DNA from: Actinokineospora auranticolor
Lineage (GTDB): Bacteria > Actinomycetota > Actinomycetes > Mycobacteriales > Pseudonocardiaceae
DNA length: 64,000 nucleotides
Assembly (NCBI RefSeq): GCF_002934265.1
Contig: NZ_PTIX01000028.1
Span: forward strand, 30,959 to 94,958
Direction of reading: 5' to 3'
Each line of letters begins with the position of its first letter. Positions within the stretch are counted from its first letter, which is position 1. The position numbers and the translations under genes are program-made. The notes under the pieces are model-generated. The model saw only the letters and a program-made list of their open reading frames with translations, had not been told where the DNA came from and ran no database searches. Shown one piece after another: positions 1 to 8,514 of this stretch.

Positions 1-1818
1 GGCCTTCTCGCGGCGCCAGGCCCGTTCCGGGTCCTCGTCGTCGAGGAAGTGGTCGATCTTCGGTTCGGCCACCACGCGGTACGGGTTGAGAATCCCGGCC
101 TGCGCGTTCAGGAGGTTGATCGGCCGCGCGTACGGCCGCAGCTCGGGCAGTTCGCACAACCGGGCCAGCGGACCCGACGGGTCGAGGATCGTCCAGTGCG
201 CACCCGCGCGCAGTGTCTTGTAGACGATGCCGCCGCCGAGGAACGACTTACCACCACCGAGCCCCGCGACCATCGCGGTCAACCCGGAGCCGTCCCGGAT
301 CTCCTGCGCCATCCACGGATCCCAGGCGACCGGGCGACGGGTCGCGGTGCAGGTCTCGCCGAGCAGGATCCCCCGCCGGTCACCCACTTCCGCCGTCGCG
401 GTGGGAACGGCGGACGCCGCCCACACCACCGACCCGCGGCGCAGGTACGCCGAGGACGCCAGCGGCTCCCCCGGGATGAACTCCCGCGCCATCGCGTACT
501 GCGCCTCGGGGTGCTCGATCGCGACCTTCGGCTTGTAGAGGTCGAGCAGCTGTTGAGCCAACCGCAGCGCGTCCCGCTCGGACGGACCGGACACCGCGAG
601 CCGCCACCACGAGCGGACGCGGGTGGCCAGCGCGGTGAAGCCGGAGGTCATCTCGTCGTCGATCTCCAGCACCCGCGACGCCTGCCGGGCCAGCGACTGC
701 GGCGGCTCCAGCTCGTGCTCGTCGGTGTAGTGCTTGACCTGCGACCGCACCTTGTTCATCTGCCGCTGGAGTTCGCCCTGGACCTCTTCGGGCTTGCGCA
801 CGTAGATCCGGGCCGACCACTCCACCGACGCGGGCAGCCGGTCCGCGCGCTGCACCCACGGGTCGTCGATCTCCGGGATCTGCAAGCCGTGCATCATGCC
901 CACGGTCAGCACCGTCACGTGCCGGGTGACGCCCGCGTTGGACCCGGTTCGTCCACGCACGGTGACGGTCGGCGAGTACGGGTCCTGGTGGAAGTCCGCG
1001 GCGTCGGTGAAGCTGGCCAGGTCCTCGGGTTCCCAGGCGGCACCGGGCACCGCGGGCATGTTGCGCGGCGCGGGCAGGCCCAGCGAGCAGGACCGGTGCA
1101 TCAGCCAGGACATCTCCTCGGCCGTCGCGGGCCGACCCTCCAGTCCGGCCGACCCGATCACCTGGTCGAGGTGCTCGACCTCGCTCTCGATCGCCAGCAG
1201 TTCGGCGTCGACCGCGTCCGGGAACACCTTGCGCAGCAACGGGGCCGCGCGTTCGACGGCGCGGTCGACCACGTTGCGGGTCTGCACCTGGACTCCCAGG
1301 TAGACCTCTTTCTCGGCCATGGACCGGCCGAGGAGTTGCTGCTGCTCACCGATGAGGTAGTCGTCGAAGCTCAGCGCGCCCGGCACGTCCGGCAGCCGGT
1401 TGACCGCGTTGTGCACGTGCGCCTCGGCCCACATGCGGATCGGGTACGGGCGGGTGGTGACCCGCAGGTGCATCCAGCGGCCCGCGAGTTCGGCGTACTG
1501 GCCCGCGATCGCCGCGATCAGGTCCTGGCGCTGGGAGTCCGAGCGGAACGACCAGCGCTGCGGCGCCAGCCGGTACCAGGCGTAGACGTCGGTGCCGGTG
1601 CGCAGCAGGTGCCCGTCGATGGTGCGGGCCGCGATCTCCGGGGTGTAGCTGGGGATGCCCTGCTCGCCGGGCAGCCGCTTGCCGCGCTTGCGGGGGGCCG
1701 GGGCCTGCTGGTACCGCGCGCTGTGCCGGGTGCGGCCCGGCTGTTGACCTCGGTCGTGCGGATGTCCCGCCGGATGTGGCGCGAGCGCGTCCTGCTCGCG
1801 CTTACGGCGTCCGAACAC
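1..1818 (-). CDS. VirB4-like type IV secretion ATPase (3' end outside window)
   Basis: An open frame of 606 codons without a stop runs off the left edge, so the C-terminus is missing. I translated it by hand from a GTG at 1818, which has a GGGAGG about six bases upstream and overlaps the 3' end of the preceding gene by 17 bases. The N-terminal 60 residues are basic and proline/glutamine-rich. A Walker A loop, GLGGGKSFLGGG, lies about 490 residues in, preceded by a region typical of the long substrate-side domain of VirB4/TraE-type ATPases. Such ATPases power pilus assembly or DNA transfer at the membrane. With the two small membrane-protein genes upstream it forms the familiar actinobacterial PrgI-plus-ATPase cluster. 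Walker B lies outside the window. Family assignment is fairly sure; the transferred substrate is unknown. Confidence 0.8.
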   Translation of the reverse strand, partial: MFGRRKREQDALAPHPAGHPHDRGQQPGRTRHSARYQQAPAPRKRGKRLPGEQGIPSYTPEIAARTIDGHLLRTGTDVYAWYRLAPQRWSFRSDSQRQDLIAAIAGQYAELAGRWMHLRVTTRPYPIRMWAEAHVHNAVNRLPDVPGALSFDDYLIGEQQQLLGRSMAEKEVYLGVQVQTRNVVDRAVERAAPLLRKVFPDAVDAELLAIESEVEHLDQVIGSAGLEGRPATAEEMSWLMHRSCSLGLPAPRNMPAVPGAAWEPEDLASFTDAADFHQDPYSPTVTVRGRTGSNAGVTRHVTVLTVGMMHGLQIPEIDDPWVQRADRLPASVEWSARIYVRKPEEVQGELQRQMNKVRSQVKHYTDEHELEPPQSLARQASRVLEIDDEMTSGFTALATRVRSWWRLAVSGPSERDALRLAQQLLDLYKPKVAIEHPEAQYAMAREFIPGEPLASSAYLRRGSVVWAASAVPTATAEVGDRRGILLGETCTATRRPVAWDPWMAQEIRDGSGLTAMVAGLGGGKSFLGGGIVYKTLRAGAHWTILDPSGPLARLCELPELRPYARPINLLNAQAGILNPYRVVAEPKIDHFLDDEDPERAWRREKA

Positions 1819-2344
1819 CGCTGACCTCCCTGTTCCTCTGCTTCTGGGTCTTCTTGGCCGTCCGCTTGCCGGGTCGCGGCTGCCGGGTCGCGCCCGCCGC
1901 GCGGGCCTCACGGGCCTTGCGGCGGGCTTCCTCGGCGCGGCGCGCGTTCTTGGCCCGGCCGCGGTCGGAGCCGCGGGGCTTGCGGCGCGGTAATTCCGCG
2001 CGCACCCGCACGCCCGCCGCGCTGACCGCGCCGCCGGTGCCGGTGGTCTGCTCGCGCGGGGTGTTCAGCTCGCGCAGCCACATGGTCAGCACGGCGCCGA
2101 GCGGGCGCTCGTGGCTGATCCGCGAGCAGATCACCATGGTGAGCGCGACCGTGGCCACCAGGCCCCAGGCGAAGGACCAGAACAGTCCCACCCCGACGTT
2201 GCGCAGCACCGTCAGTGCGATGAGGAAGACGACGGTGCCCACGCCCCAGGCCACATACCGGGCGCGCCACGGGAAAGTGGCCTTGGGTGGACCGAGCCAG
2301 ACGGCGTCGACCCGGTAGACCTCGTCGTCGGTGCGTATCCGCAC
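1802..2344 (-). CDS. PrgI/VirB3-like two-helix membrane protein
   Basis: This 180-residue protein has two hydrophobic segments at about residues 30-48 and 52-72. Before them is a short soluble stretch (VYRVDAVWLGPPKATFPW), and after residue 100 a long Arg/Lys/Ala-rich tail. Small two-helix proteins encoded directly upstream of a VirB4-type ATPase are usually called PrgI or VirB3-like and anchor the ATPase at the membrane. The start is the GTG at 2344. Its 3' end overlaps the ATPase start by 17 bases, which suggests translational coupling. An 8-bp inverted repeat (TTCACCGG at 2350-2357, CCGGTGAA at 2368-2375) sits in the gap to the upstream gene and spans that gene's stop. The basic tail is longer than I expect for this family. 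Confidence 0.65.
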   Translation of the reverse strand: MRIRTDDEVYRVDAVWLGPPKATFPWRARYVAWGVGTVVFLIALTVLRNVGVGLFWSFAWGLVATVALTMVICSRISHERPLGAVLTMWLRELNTPREQTTGTGGAVSAAGVRVRAELPRRKPRGSDRGRAKNARRAEEARRKAREARAAGATRQPRPGKRTAKKTQKQRNREVSGVRTP

Positions 2345-2363
2345 GTCAGTTCACCGGGCCTGT

Positions 2364-2651
2364 TCAGCCGGTGAACAGGCCGGCGATCCACCGGCCGATG
2401 CCCTCGCCCGCGTTGGTCACCGCGAGGCCGATGATGGCCAGCGCCACGATGACGCCGCCGAGCCTGCGCATGACACCCGCGTTGTCCCCCTTGCCGCCGC
2501 CGAGCCAGAGCAGCAGCAGCGCCACCACCAGGAGCAGGAGCGGGATGATGTTTTCCAGGATCCAGGTGCGCAGGCCGCCGGTGTTGACCTCGGTCTGGGT
2601 TGGTTGCTGCTGGGCGAGGTCGACGAGGGCGGCAAGGGTCGGGGTAGTCAT
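2364..2651 (-). CDS. Small two-helix membrane protein of the secretion cluster
   Basis: A 95-residue protein with a short polar N-terminus (MTTPTLAALVDLAQQQP), then two hydrophobic helices at about residues 28-48 and 60-78 separated by a Gly/Lys/Asp loop. The ATG at 2651 is preceded by GGGAGAT and is preferred over upstream in-frame codons because those lack a ribosome site. It lies 19 bases ahead of the PrgI-like gene and is probably the first gene of the operon. The size and topology recall VirB2-type pilin-like subunits, but there is no clear processing site. That role is only a suggestion from context. Confidence 0.55.
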   Translation of the reverse strand: MTTPTLAALVDLAQQQPTQTEVNTGGLRTWILENIIPLLLLVVALLLLWLGGGKGDNAGVMRRLGGVIVALAIIGLAVTNAGEGIGRWIAGLFTG

Positions 2652-2997
2652 CTCGATCTCCCAAGTGCGCGGGAGCCGTCGGGGCGTCGAGCTCCACGCG
2701 CGGCAGGTCTGTGCTGTGCCCGTCGAGTACAGCACGAAGGGCACAGGATTGTCATTACCAACAGTAGTTAGGAGGTCGCGTTCCGTAGGACCAAGCGCCT
2801 TCCTCCGTCGGGTGCGGCTGCCATCTGACCACACCATCATCATCCGGAGAGAGCCGGTCAGAACCCACGACCACCCGATTTTCCTAGTCCGCCGGGTGTT
2901 TCACCCGAGCGCGCGATCATCGTTCACCCTCAGTGACGCAACTCACAGGGTATACCCGGGCGCGACGCGTGCGAAATTACTCCAATCGGTGTAGGTC
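2652..2997. other. Gene-free stretch upstream of the secretion cluster
   Basis: About 345 bases lie between the first secretion-cluster gene and the end of rnpB. No open frame has a credible start and codon pattern. The stretch is less GC-rich than its surroundings and contains a GGTATACC palindrome near 2949. It presumably carries the promoter of the minus-strand operon, but no clear promoter could be assigned. Confidence 0.4.
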
Positions 2998-3013
2998 TGC
3001 CCGGCATCGGGCA
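2998..3013 (-). terminator. Candidate rnpB terminator hairpin
   Basis: Reading the minus strand, TGCCCG and CGGGCA pair around an ATGC loop, about a dozen bases after the 3' arm of rnpB helix P1. There is no clear U-tract, as is common in actinobacteria. The call rests on position and the 6-bp stem only. Confidence 0.4.
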
Positions 3014-3024
3014 AGCGTCGGTAG

Positions 3025-3432
3025 GGCGGGCGAGCCGACGCCATAAGCCGGATCCTGTTCCCAGGGCGAGCCCTGGGTGGCGACCATCCATCTAGACCTG
3101 CCGTCGCCGGCAGGTTCGTGCGGCCTACCCGCAGACTCGGGCGGGCCGCCCTCGGACGTCTGCGCAGGAGCCTCGCGGCTCCCTCTTGGCCTTGCTCCGG
3201 GTGGGGTTTACCTAGCCGCCCCGGTCACCCGGGGCGCTGGTGGTCTCTTACACCACCGTTTCACCCTTACCAGGTGGACTCGGATGGCCCGATCCACCGG
3301 CGGTCTGTTCTCTGTGGCACTGTCCCGCGAGTCACCTCGGGTTGCCGTTAACAACCACCCTGCCCTGCGGAGTCCGGACTTTCCTCGTCGGTGGGTCACA
3401 CCGCCGCGGCCGCCCGGTCGACTCGCCCGCGA
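3025..3432 (-). ncRNA. rnpB: RNase P RNA (M1 RNA)
   Basis: The minus strand carries the hallmark conserved blocks of bacterial class A RNase P RNA in order: GAGGAAAGTCCGGACTCC, ACAGTGCCACAGAGAA, GGTAAGGGTGAAA, GTAAGAGACCACCAGC, a C-rich AAACCCCACCCGG block, ATGGATGGTCGCC and the 3' ACAGGATCCGGCTTA. Helix P1 closes the molecule: CTCGCCCG on the plus strand at 3422-3429 is complementary to CGGGCGAG at 3027-3034, which sets the ends to within a few bases. At about 405 nt it is normal for actinobacteria. The RNA is the catalytic subunit that matures tRNA 5' ends. Confidence 0.97.
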
Positions 3433-3436
3433 GATC

Positions 3437-3442
3437 AGGATA
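3437..3442 (-). promoter_or_regulatory. Candidate -10 box of rnpB
   Basis: The minus-strand hexamer TATCCT lies six to seven bases before the inferred 5' end of RNase P RNA. This matches the actinobacterial housekeeping -10 consensus TAnnnT. No convincing -35 box is visible. Confidence 0.5.
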
Positions 3443-3648
3443 CGGGGGTCCACTTCGCGGTCCGCACGTCCCATGGCGTGGACGCCGTTGAGCCCACCCG
3501 CACGTCCCTGATCTACTCGGCGCATGTCCGGTGACCGTGTCCTCACCCGGCGCAGATACGTGGACTTCCTCCTCTTCGCGGGCGGGACCTGTTCGAGCTG
3601 ACCGCACCAGTCAGCCACCGCGAACGCTCACCACACCTGGAGGGGACC

Positions 3649-4206
3649 ATGGGCTCGATCCTGATCATTTCCGGCAGCCCGGCGCCGACCGCGCGGGCCG
3701 GGATCCTCGTCACCCACACGGCGGACCACCTGCGCACGTTGGGACACCAAGTGTCCGTGCTGCGGGTCAGAGACCTGCCGACCGTGGCGCTGCTGGCGGA
3801 GGACACCACCGACCCGGCCATCTCGGCGGCGATGGCGTCGGTGGCCGCAGCCGACGGGATCGTCGTCGCCAGCCCGGTCTACCGGGCCGCGTACAGCGGT
3901 CTGGTGAAGTCGCTGCTGGACCTGCTGCCCGCCGGGGCGTTGGCGGGCAAGGCGGTGCTGCCGTTGGCGACCGGTGGGACGCAGGGGCACCTGGTGGCGA
4001 TCGACGGCGTGCTGCGGCCGCTGCTGTTCGCCATGGGGGCGACGAAGGTGCTGGCCGGGCACTTCGTGCTGGACCAGATGATCGCCGACGAGCGGGAGGG
4101 CGCGCACGTGCGCCCCCTGGCCGCGGCGGCGCTGGGTGAAGTGGTGCTGAACTTCTCCGAAACCGTCCGCCGCAGGCGCCCCGCGGTCGTCCCGCTCACC
4201 GGCTGA
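3649..4206 (+). CDS. ssuE: NADPH-dependent FMN reductase, SsuE-type
   Basis: This 185-residue flavodoxin-fold protein opens with ILIISGSPAPTARAG (phosphate-binding SGSP loop) and has the SsuE-type segment SPVYRAAYSGLVKSLLDLLP near residues 80-100. The length is that expected for SsuE/MsuE enzymes, which use NAD(P)H to make free reduced FMN for two-component monooxygenases such as alkanesulfonate monooxygenase. The ATG at 3649 has TGGAGGGGACC just upstream. No ssuD or sulfonate transporter is nearby, so the partner oxygenase is unknown. It is transcribed divergently from rnpB and stands alone. Confidence 0.85.
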   Translation: MGSILIISGSPAPTARAGILVTHTADHLRTLGHQVSVLRVRDLPTVALLAEDTTDPAISAAMASVAAADGIVVASPVYRAAYSGLVKSLLDLLPAGALAGKAVLPLATGGTQGHLVAIDGVLRPLLFAMGATKVLAGHFVLDQMIADEREGAHVRPLAAAALGEVVLNFSETVRRRRPAVVPLTG

Positions 4207-4236
4207 CGCGCCGGACCGGACCCGGCAGGCGCGTCA
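4204..4236 (+). terminator. Hairpin terminator after the FMN reductase
   Basis: A perfect 9-bp stem, TGACGCGCC at 4204-4212 with GGCGCGTCA at 4228-4236, includes the ssuE stop codon and lies between two converging genes. It could serve both strands. There is no U-tract. Confidence 0.6.
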
Positions 4237-4257
4237 GACCGAATGCGGGGCCGCGCG

Positions 4258-5346
4258 TCAGACCAGGTGCGAGGTGTCGTTGACCAGGCGGACGGAGGCG
4301 TTGTCGTCGGGGTAGAACTCGACGATCGACAGCGACGCCAGGTCCAGGTGCAGCCGGTAGAGCAGGGACGGCCCGACGTCGAGGCCCAGCCGCAGCAGCG
4401 CCTTGATCGGCGTCACGTGGCTGACCACCAGGACGGTCCGCTCCGGGTACGCCCCGACCAGTTCGTCCCGGAACGCCCGAACCCGCTCGTGCACCCGGTC
4501 GAAGCTCTCCCCGCCCGGCGGGGGGACCGACGTGTCCGCCAGCCACCTGGCGTGCAGCTCGGGGTCGCGCTCGACGGCCTGCGCGAACGTGAGCCCTTCC
4601 CACGACCCGAAGTCCGTCTCGATCAACGCGTCGTCAACGCGCACCCGGCCCCCGGTGGCCGCGGCGACCGCAGCCGCCGTGCTCGTCGCCCGGGACAGCG
4701 GCGAGGCCAGGATCGGCGTGTCCGCGTCGATCCCGTCCAGCTTGGCGATCCGCCGAGCCGCCGCCTCGGCCTGCGCCTGACCGTGGTCGGTCAGCGGGAC
4801 GTCGCCGCGCCCCGAGTACCGCCGGTCGACCGACATCTCGGTTTGCCCGTGCCGCAGCAGCAGGATCTTCGTCGGCGCGCCGAGCGCCCCCGACCACGCG
4901 GCGGGTGAGGTGCGGGCCGCCTGGCGGTTCACCGCCTCGCCGTCCATGGCCTGGTTGGCCAGCTTGTCGGCCCGGTGGTTCTGCGCGCGCGGGATCCAGG
5001 TGTAGGAGATCCGGGCGAAACCGGAAGCGATTTCACGTGCTTCCCCAGACAACGGCCGCATCGACGGGTGCTTGACCTGCCAGCGCCCGGCCATCTGCTC
5101 GACCACGAGCTTCGAGTCCATCCGGACCTCGACGGCGTCCGCGCCGAGCTCGGCCGCCGCGCGCAGCCCGGCGATCAGCCCCTTGTACTCGGCCACGTTG
5201 TTCGTGGCCACCCCGATCGCCTCGGCCCGTTCCGCCAGCACCGCGCCGGTCTCGGCGTCGAGCACGAGCGCGCCGTACCCGGCGGGCCCGGGGTTGCCCC
5301 GCGACCCGCCGTCGGCTTCGACAATGACCCTCACCGCGGACCACAC
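4258..5346 (-). CDS. Bifunctional RNase HI / histidine phosphatase (Rv2228c type)
   Basis: Two domains are visible in 362 residues. Residues 5-135 are RNase HI, with catalytic carboxylates D12 (EADGGSRGNPG), E53 (NNVAEYKG), D77 (RMDSKLV) and D126 (NHRADKLANQ); this domain cleaves RNA in RNA-DNA hybrids. Residues about 158-355 are a phosphoglycerate-mutase-like phosphatase with the LLRHGQTE motif. In mycobacteria the fused phosphatase domain acts on alpha-ribazole phosphate in cobalamin synthesis, which would fit the cobC-like and cobD genes nearby. The GTG at 5346 has GGAG ten bases upstream; a second GTG at 5334 would also match the mycobacterial start. It is the last gene of the operon with the zinc-ribbon, NIF3 and CobC-like genes. 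Confidence 0.92.
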   Translation of the reverse strand: MWSAVRVIVEADGGSRGNPGPAGYGALVLDAETGAVLAERAEAIGVATNNVAEYKGLIAGLRAAAELGADAVEVRMDSKLVVEQMAGRWQVKHPSMRPLSGEAREIASGFARISYTWIPRAQNHRADKLANQAMDGEAVNRQAARTSPAAWSGALGAPTKILLLRHGQTEMSVDRRYSGRGDVPLTDHGQAQAEAAARRIAKLDGIDADTPILASPLSRATSTAAAVAAATGGRVRVDDALIETDFGSWEGLTFAQAVERDPELHARWLADTSVPPPGGESFDRVHERVRAFRDELVGAYPERTVLVVSHVTPIKALLRLGLDVGPSLLYRLHLDLASLSIVEFYPDDNASVRLVNDTSHLV

Positions 5347-5370
5347 ACTGCGACAACTCCCACTACGCGT

Positions 5371-6108
5371 TCACAGCCCCGATTCGGCGGTCCGCACGAG
5401 CACCGCGCCGCACTCCGGGCACTCCAGCACCTCGTCGCTCGCCGCCTCCCGGATGCGGGACACCTCGCGGCTGTCGAGCTCCAACCGGCAGGCCCCGCAC
5501 CGGCGCGCCCGCAGCAGCGCCGCGCCGATCCCCCGCAGCTCGTGCCTGCGGGTGTAGACCTTGAGCAGGTCCTCCGGGATGCCCGGGAGGACCTTCGCGC
5601 GCTCGGCCGTGCGCCGGGCCTCGTTGGTGTCGAGGTCGGCGAGGTTCTCGTCGCGGCGGTGGGTGACGTCGGCCAGGACCTGCTCGGCCTTGCCGAGTTC
5701 GAGGTCCGCGTGCTTGGTGTCGAGTTCCACGGCCTCGCGGCGCTCCATCAGCTCCAGCAGGTCGTCCTCCAGCACGCTCTGCCGCCGTTCCAGGCTGGCG
5801 AGTTCGTGCTCCAGGTCGGTGAGCTGCTTGGCGCCGATGGTGCCGCCGGAGAGGAGTTTGCGGTCGCGGTCCTCGCGGGCCCGGACGGCGTCGATCTCCT
5901 TCTCCTGGCGGGCGGCTTCGCGGTCCAGGTCGTCGAGCTGGGTGCGGATGGCGACCACGGCGTCCCGGCGGGCGCGGACCGCCTGCTCCGCCGCGGCCAG
6001 TTCGGCCAGTTCCGGCATGGAGGTGCGGCGGTGCCGCACACGGGCCAGTTCGGCGTCGACCTCGGCGAGGTCGAGGAGTCGGCGCTGGACGGCGGGATCG
6101 GCTTTCAC
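5371..6108 (-). CDS. Coiled-coil C4 zinc-ribbon protein (Rv2229c type)
   Basis: This 245-residue protein is almost wholly a long heptad-rich coiled coil (about residues 5-170, rich in Arg/Glu/Leu). It ends in a zinc ribbon with CGAC at about residue 203 and CPEC at about 229. The start GTG at 6108 is preceded by GGGAGG eight bases away and overlaps the stop of the NIF3 gene by four bases. Members of this family occur next to NIF3 and RNase H/phosphatase genes across actinobacteria. Their precise function is unsettled; nucleic-acid or chaperone-like roles have been suggested for the fold. All four zinc cysteines are present. Confidence 0.88.
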   Translation of the reverse strand: MKADPAVQRRLLDLAEVDAELARVRHRRTSMPELAELAAAEQAVRARRDAVVAIRTQLDDLDREAARQEKEIDAVRAREDRDRKLLSGGTIGAKQLTDLEHELASLERRQSVLEDDLLELMERREAVELDTKHADLELGKAEQVLADVTHRRDENLADLDTNEARRTAERAKVLPGIPEDLLKVYTRRHELRGIGAALLRARRCGACRLELDSREVSRIREAASDEVLECPECGAVLVRTAESGL

Positions 6109-6944
6109 CCGGTGAACCTCCCGGTTCGGGTCGGCGCGCCTGGGGCCTGGGCGGTCCAGGGATCGGTGCGGCGGGAAGAGACGTCGACTGTGACGGTACC
6201 GCCGAGGGCGGAGCGCAGGATCTCCGCCGCCTGGCCGCACCACGGCCACTCGCTGGCCCAGTGCGAAACGTCGACGAGCGCGGGCGCGGACGGGTCGGCG
6301 AGGTGCTCGCCCGCCGGGTGGTGGCGCAGGTCGGCGGTGACGTACGCGTCGACGCCCGCCGCGGTCACCACCGACAGGTACGAGTCGCCCGCGCCGCCGG
6401 ACACCGCGACCGTCCGGATCTCCCGGTTCGGGTCGCCCGCCGCGCGGACCCCGCCCTCGGTGGCGGGCAGGGCGCGGGCCACGCGCTCGACGAAGACCGC
6501 GAACGGCTCCGGCTCGGGCAGCACCCCGACGCGGCCGATGCCCGTGCGCCCGTCCGGGTTCGGGTTCAGCGGCCCGGTCACCCGCAGGCCGATCGCGGCG
6601 GCCAGGGCGTCCGAGACGCCGGGGTCGGCGGAGTCGGCGTTGGTGTGCGCGCAGTACAACGCGATTCCGGCGCGGATCAGCCGGTGCACCAGCCGCCCCT
6701 TGGTCGTGTCGGCGCCGACACCGTGCACGCCGCGCAGCAGCAACGGGTGGTGCGCGACCAGCAACCCCGCGCCGGTCTCGATCGCCTCGTCCACAGTGGA
6801 CTCGACCGGGTCGACGCAGACCAGCGCCCGCTCGATGGTCTCGGCGGGGTCGCCGCAGACCAGACCGACGGCGTCCCAGCTCTCGGCGAGCGCGGGCGGG
6901 TACGCGGCCTCCAGTGCGGCAACCGCGTCGGCGACGGTCGTCAC
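6105..6944 (-). CDS. NIF3/DUF34 dinuclear metal protein
   Basis: The 279-residue product has the two metal-binding regions of the NIF3 family: [11 protein letters not shown] with H65/H66, followed by [10 protein letters not shown], and a C-terminal DVSHWASEW. It carries the insert seen in the long form of the family. The GTG at 6944 has GGAGGT six bases upstream and overlaps the stop of the upstream gene by four bases (GTGA), so an upstream in-frame start was rejected. NIF3 proteins form toroidal hexamers with a di-metal site and have been linked to GTP cyclohydrolase-like or metal-handling functions; the role here is not established. Confidence 0.9.
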   Translation of the reverse strand: MTTVADAVAALEAAYPPALAESWDAVGLVCGDPAETIERALVCVDPVESTVDEAIETGAGLLVAHHPLLLRGVHGVGADTTKGRLVHRLIRAGIALYCAHTNADSADPGVSDALAAAIGLRVTGPLNPNPDGRTGIGRVGVLPEPEPFAVFVERVARALPATEGGVRAAGDPNREIRTVAVSGGAGDSYLSVVTAAGVDAYVTADLRHHPAGEHLADPSAPALVDVSHWASEWPWCGQAAEILRSALGGTVTVDVSSRRTDPWTAQAPGAPTRTGRFTG

Positions 6945-8002
6945 GGGTGGACCTCCAGTTCGTCCGGGACCAGTTCGGCCAGCGCGGCCAGCAGCGGCGC
7001 GCACTCGCCCGGGGAGCGGACGGCGACCCGCAGGTGGTCCGGCCCGAGCCCGGGGAAGGTATCGCCCCGGCGCACGGCGATTCCTCGCGCGCGCAGCGCG
7101 TGCCGCAACCGTTCCCCGCCGGGGACTCGCAGCAGCAGGAACGGCGCCCGCGGATCTCCCTGCACCAGGTGGCCCAACTCCGCGACCAGCACCTCGCGGT
7201 GGTCACGCGCATCGATCGCCGCGAGTTCGGCCTCGGCGAGCGCGGGGGCCTCGCAGCAGGCCACGACCGCCTCCAGCGACAGCGTCCCCACCGGCCACTG
7301 TGGACGGTTGCGGGCCAGTCGGGCGAGCACGTCCGGGTCGCCCAGCGCGTAGCCCGCGCGCAGGCCGGGCAACGCCCAGGTCTTGGTCAGGCTGCGGAAC
7401 ACCAGCACCCCGGACTCCCCCGCCAGGCTCTCCGGCTCGCCGGGCACGGCGTCCATGAACGCCTCGTCGACCAGCACGACCCGACCCGGCCGCCGCAGCG
7501 CGCGGATCAACTCGGCCGGGTGCAGGGTCGAGGTGGGGTTGGTCGGGTTTCCGACCACCACGAGGTCGGCTGCCTCCGGGACCCGGTCGGGGTGCAGGGC
7601 GTAGCCGTCCTCGGCGTCGAGGAGTACCCGGTGCACGGGCACGCCCCCGGTGCGCAGCGCGACCTCGGGTTCGGTGAAGGACGGGTGCACGACCGCGGCC
7701 AGGCGCGGCGTCAACGCGGGCAGCAGCGCGAAGCCCTCGGCGGAGCCGTTGAGGACCAGGACCTCGTCCGGGTGGCGGCCGTGTCGGGCGGCGGCGGCCG
7801 CGCGGGCGCGCAGGTCGTCGGCGGGCGACGGGTAGGTGCCGAGACGGTCGAGGGCGCCCGCGAGCCGGTCGCGCAGCCAGCGCGGTGGCCTGCCGCCGCG
7901 CACGTTGACCGCGAAGTCGAGCAGGCCGGGTCCGGCGTCGCGGTCGCCGTGGTGGCGCAGCAGGTCGCGGTCGGCGGGGAGGGGCGGGTTGTCGCTGGTC
8001 AT
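6941..8002 (-). CDS. cobC: CobC-like PLP aminotransferase/decarboxylase
   Basis: A class I/II PLP enzyme of 353 residues. It has the NPTNPTS motif near residue 170, the [10 protein letters not shown] aspartate, and the PLP-lysine segment [15 protein letters not shown] near residues 225-240, which is characteristic of histidinol-phosphate aminotransferase relatives and CobC/CobD-type enzymes. In M. tuberculosis the gene at this position is annotated cobC, for making the aminopropanol arm of cobalamin. The company of a phosphatase-fused RNase H and of cobD supports that reading, but histidinol-phosphate aminotransferase activity cannot be excluded. It is the first gene of the four-gene minus-strand operon and diverges from ptpA. 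Confidence 0.82.
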   Translation of the reverse strand: MTSDNPPLPADRDLLRHHGDRDAGPGLLDFAVNVRGGRPPRWLRDRLAGALDRLGTYPSPADDLRARAAAAARHGRHPDEVLVLNGSAEGFALLPALTPRLAAVVHPSFTEPEVALRTGGVPVHRVLLDAEDGYALHPDRVPEAADLVVVGNPTNPTSTLHPAELIRALRRPGRVVLVDEAFMDAVPGEPESLAGESGVLVFRSLTKTWALPGLRAGYALGDPDVLARLARNRPQWPVGTLSLEAVVACCEAPALAEAELAAIDARDHREVLVAELGHLVQGDPRAPFLLLRVPGGERLRHALRARGIAVRRGDTFPGLGPDHLRVAVRSPGECAPLLAALAELVPDELEVHP

Positions 8003-8046
8003 CGCCGCCAGATGCTAGTGCGTCCGGCGGTCCGCCCCGGTACTCC

Positions 8047-8052
8047 TACCCT
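8047..8052 (+). promoter_or_regulatory. -10 box for leaderless ptpA
   Basis: TACCCT is followed by six bases and then the GTG start of ptpA. This matches the TAnnnT -10 spacing of leaderless actinobacterial mRNAs. There is no ribosome-binding sequence in front of the GTG, which fits. Confidence 0.55.
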
Positions 8053-8058
8053 GGCCGC

Positions 8059-8511
8059 GTGCACATCTGCTTCGTCTGTACCGGCAACATCTGCCGCTCC
8101 CCCATGGCCGCGCTGGTGTTCGCCGAGCACCTGCGCCGCGCGGGGTTGGCCGACCGGGTCCGGGTGACCAGCGCGGGGACGGGCGGCTGGCACGTCGGCG
8201 AGCCCGCCGACCCGCGCACGGCGGGTGTCCTGGCCCGCAACGGCTACCCGGACGAGCACGTCGCCGCCCAGCTCGACGACGACCACCTGTCCGCCGACCT
8301 GCTGGTGGCGATGGACGCCGGGCACGCCCGCGCGCTGCGCGCCCAGGGCGTCGACCCGGACCGCGTGGTGCTGTTCCGGTCCTTCGACCCCGCCGCCACC
8401 GACCTCGACGTCCCGGACCCGTACTACGGCGGCCCCGAGGGGTTCGACGAGGTGCTGGCGATGGTCGAGGCCGCCTGCCCGGAGCTGCTGGACTGGGTCA
8501 AGGAGAACTGA
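8059..8511 (+). CDS. ptpA: Low-molecular-weight protein tyrosine phosphatase
   Basis: A 150-residue enzyme with the P-loop CTGNICRS at residues 7-14 (nucleophile C7, arginine R13) directly after the first strand and the general-acid motif VPDPYYGG with D120. It is a complete LMW-PTP and corresponds in position to M. tuberculosis ptpA (Rv2234). It removes phosphate from tyrosyl residues of proteins. The tyrosine kinase gene ptkA, which precedes ptpA in mycobacteria, is absent; instead a fructosamine-kinase-like gene follows after three bases. The GTG start has no Shine-Dalgarno but sits six bases after a -10 box, which suggests leaderless translation. Confidence 0.93.
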   Translation: MHICFVCTGNICRSPMAALVFAEHLRRAGLADRVRVTSAGTGGWHVGEPADPRTAGVLARNGYPDEHVAAQLDDDHLSADLLVAMDAGHARALRAQGVDPDRVVLFRSFDPAATDLDVPDPYYGGPEGFDEVLAMVEAACPELLDWVKEN

Positions 8512-8514
8512 GCC

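Noticed and set aside
49..1824. Long plus-strand open frame opposite the VirB4-like ATPase
   Set aside because: It is the complementary shadow. The minus strand has the Walker A motif, a ribosome site and an overlap with the upstream gene.
2341..2380. Attenuator-like hairpin in the secretion operon
   Set aside because: The 8-bp inverted repeat is real but has no alternative pairing or leader peptide, so it is mentioned only under the gene.
3433..3648. Riboswitch upstream of the FMN reductase gene
   Set aside because: No FMN or other known riboswitch core was recognised in the 200-base leader, and the region also contains the rnpB promoter on the other strand.
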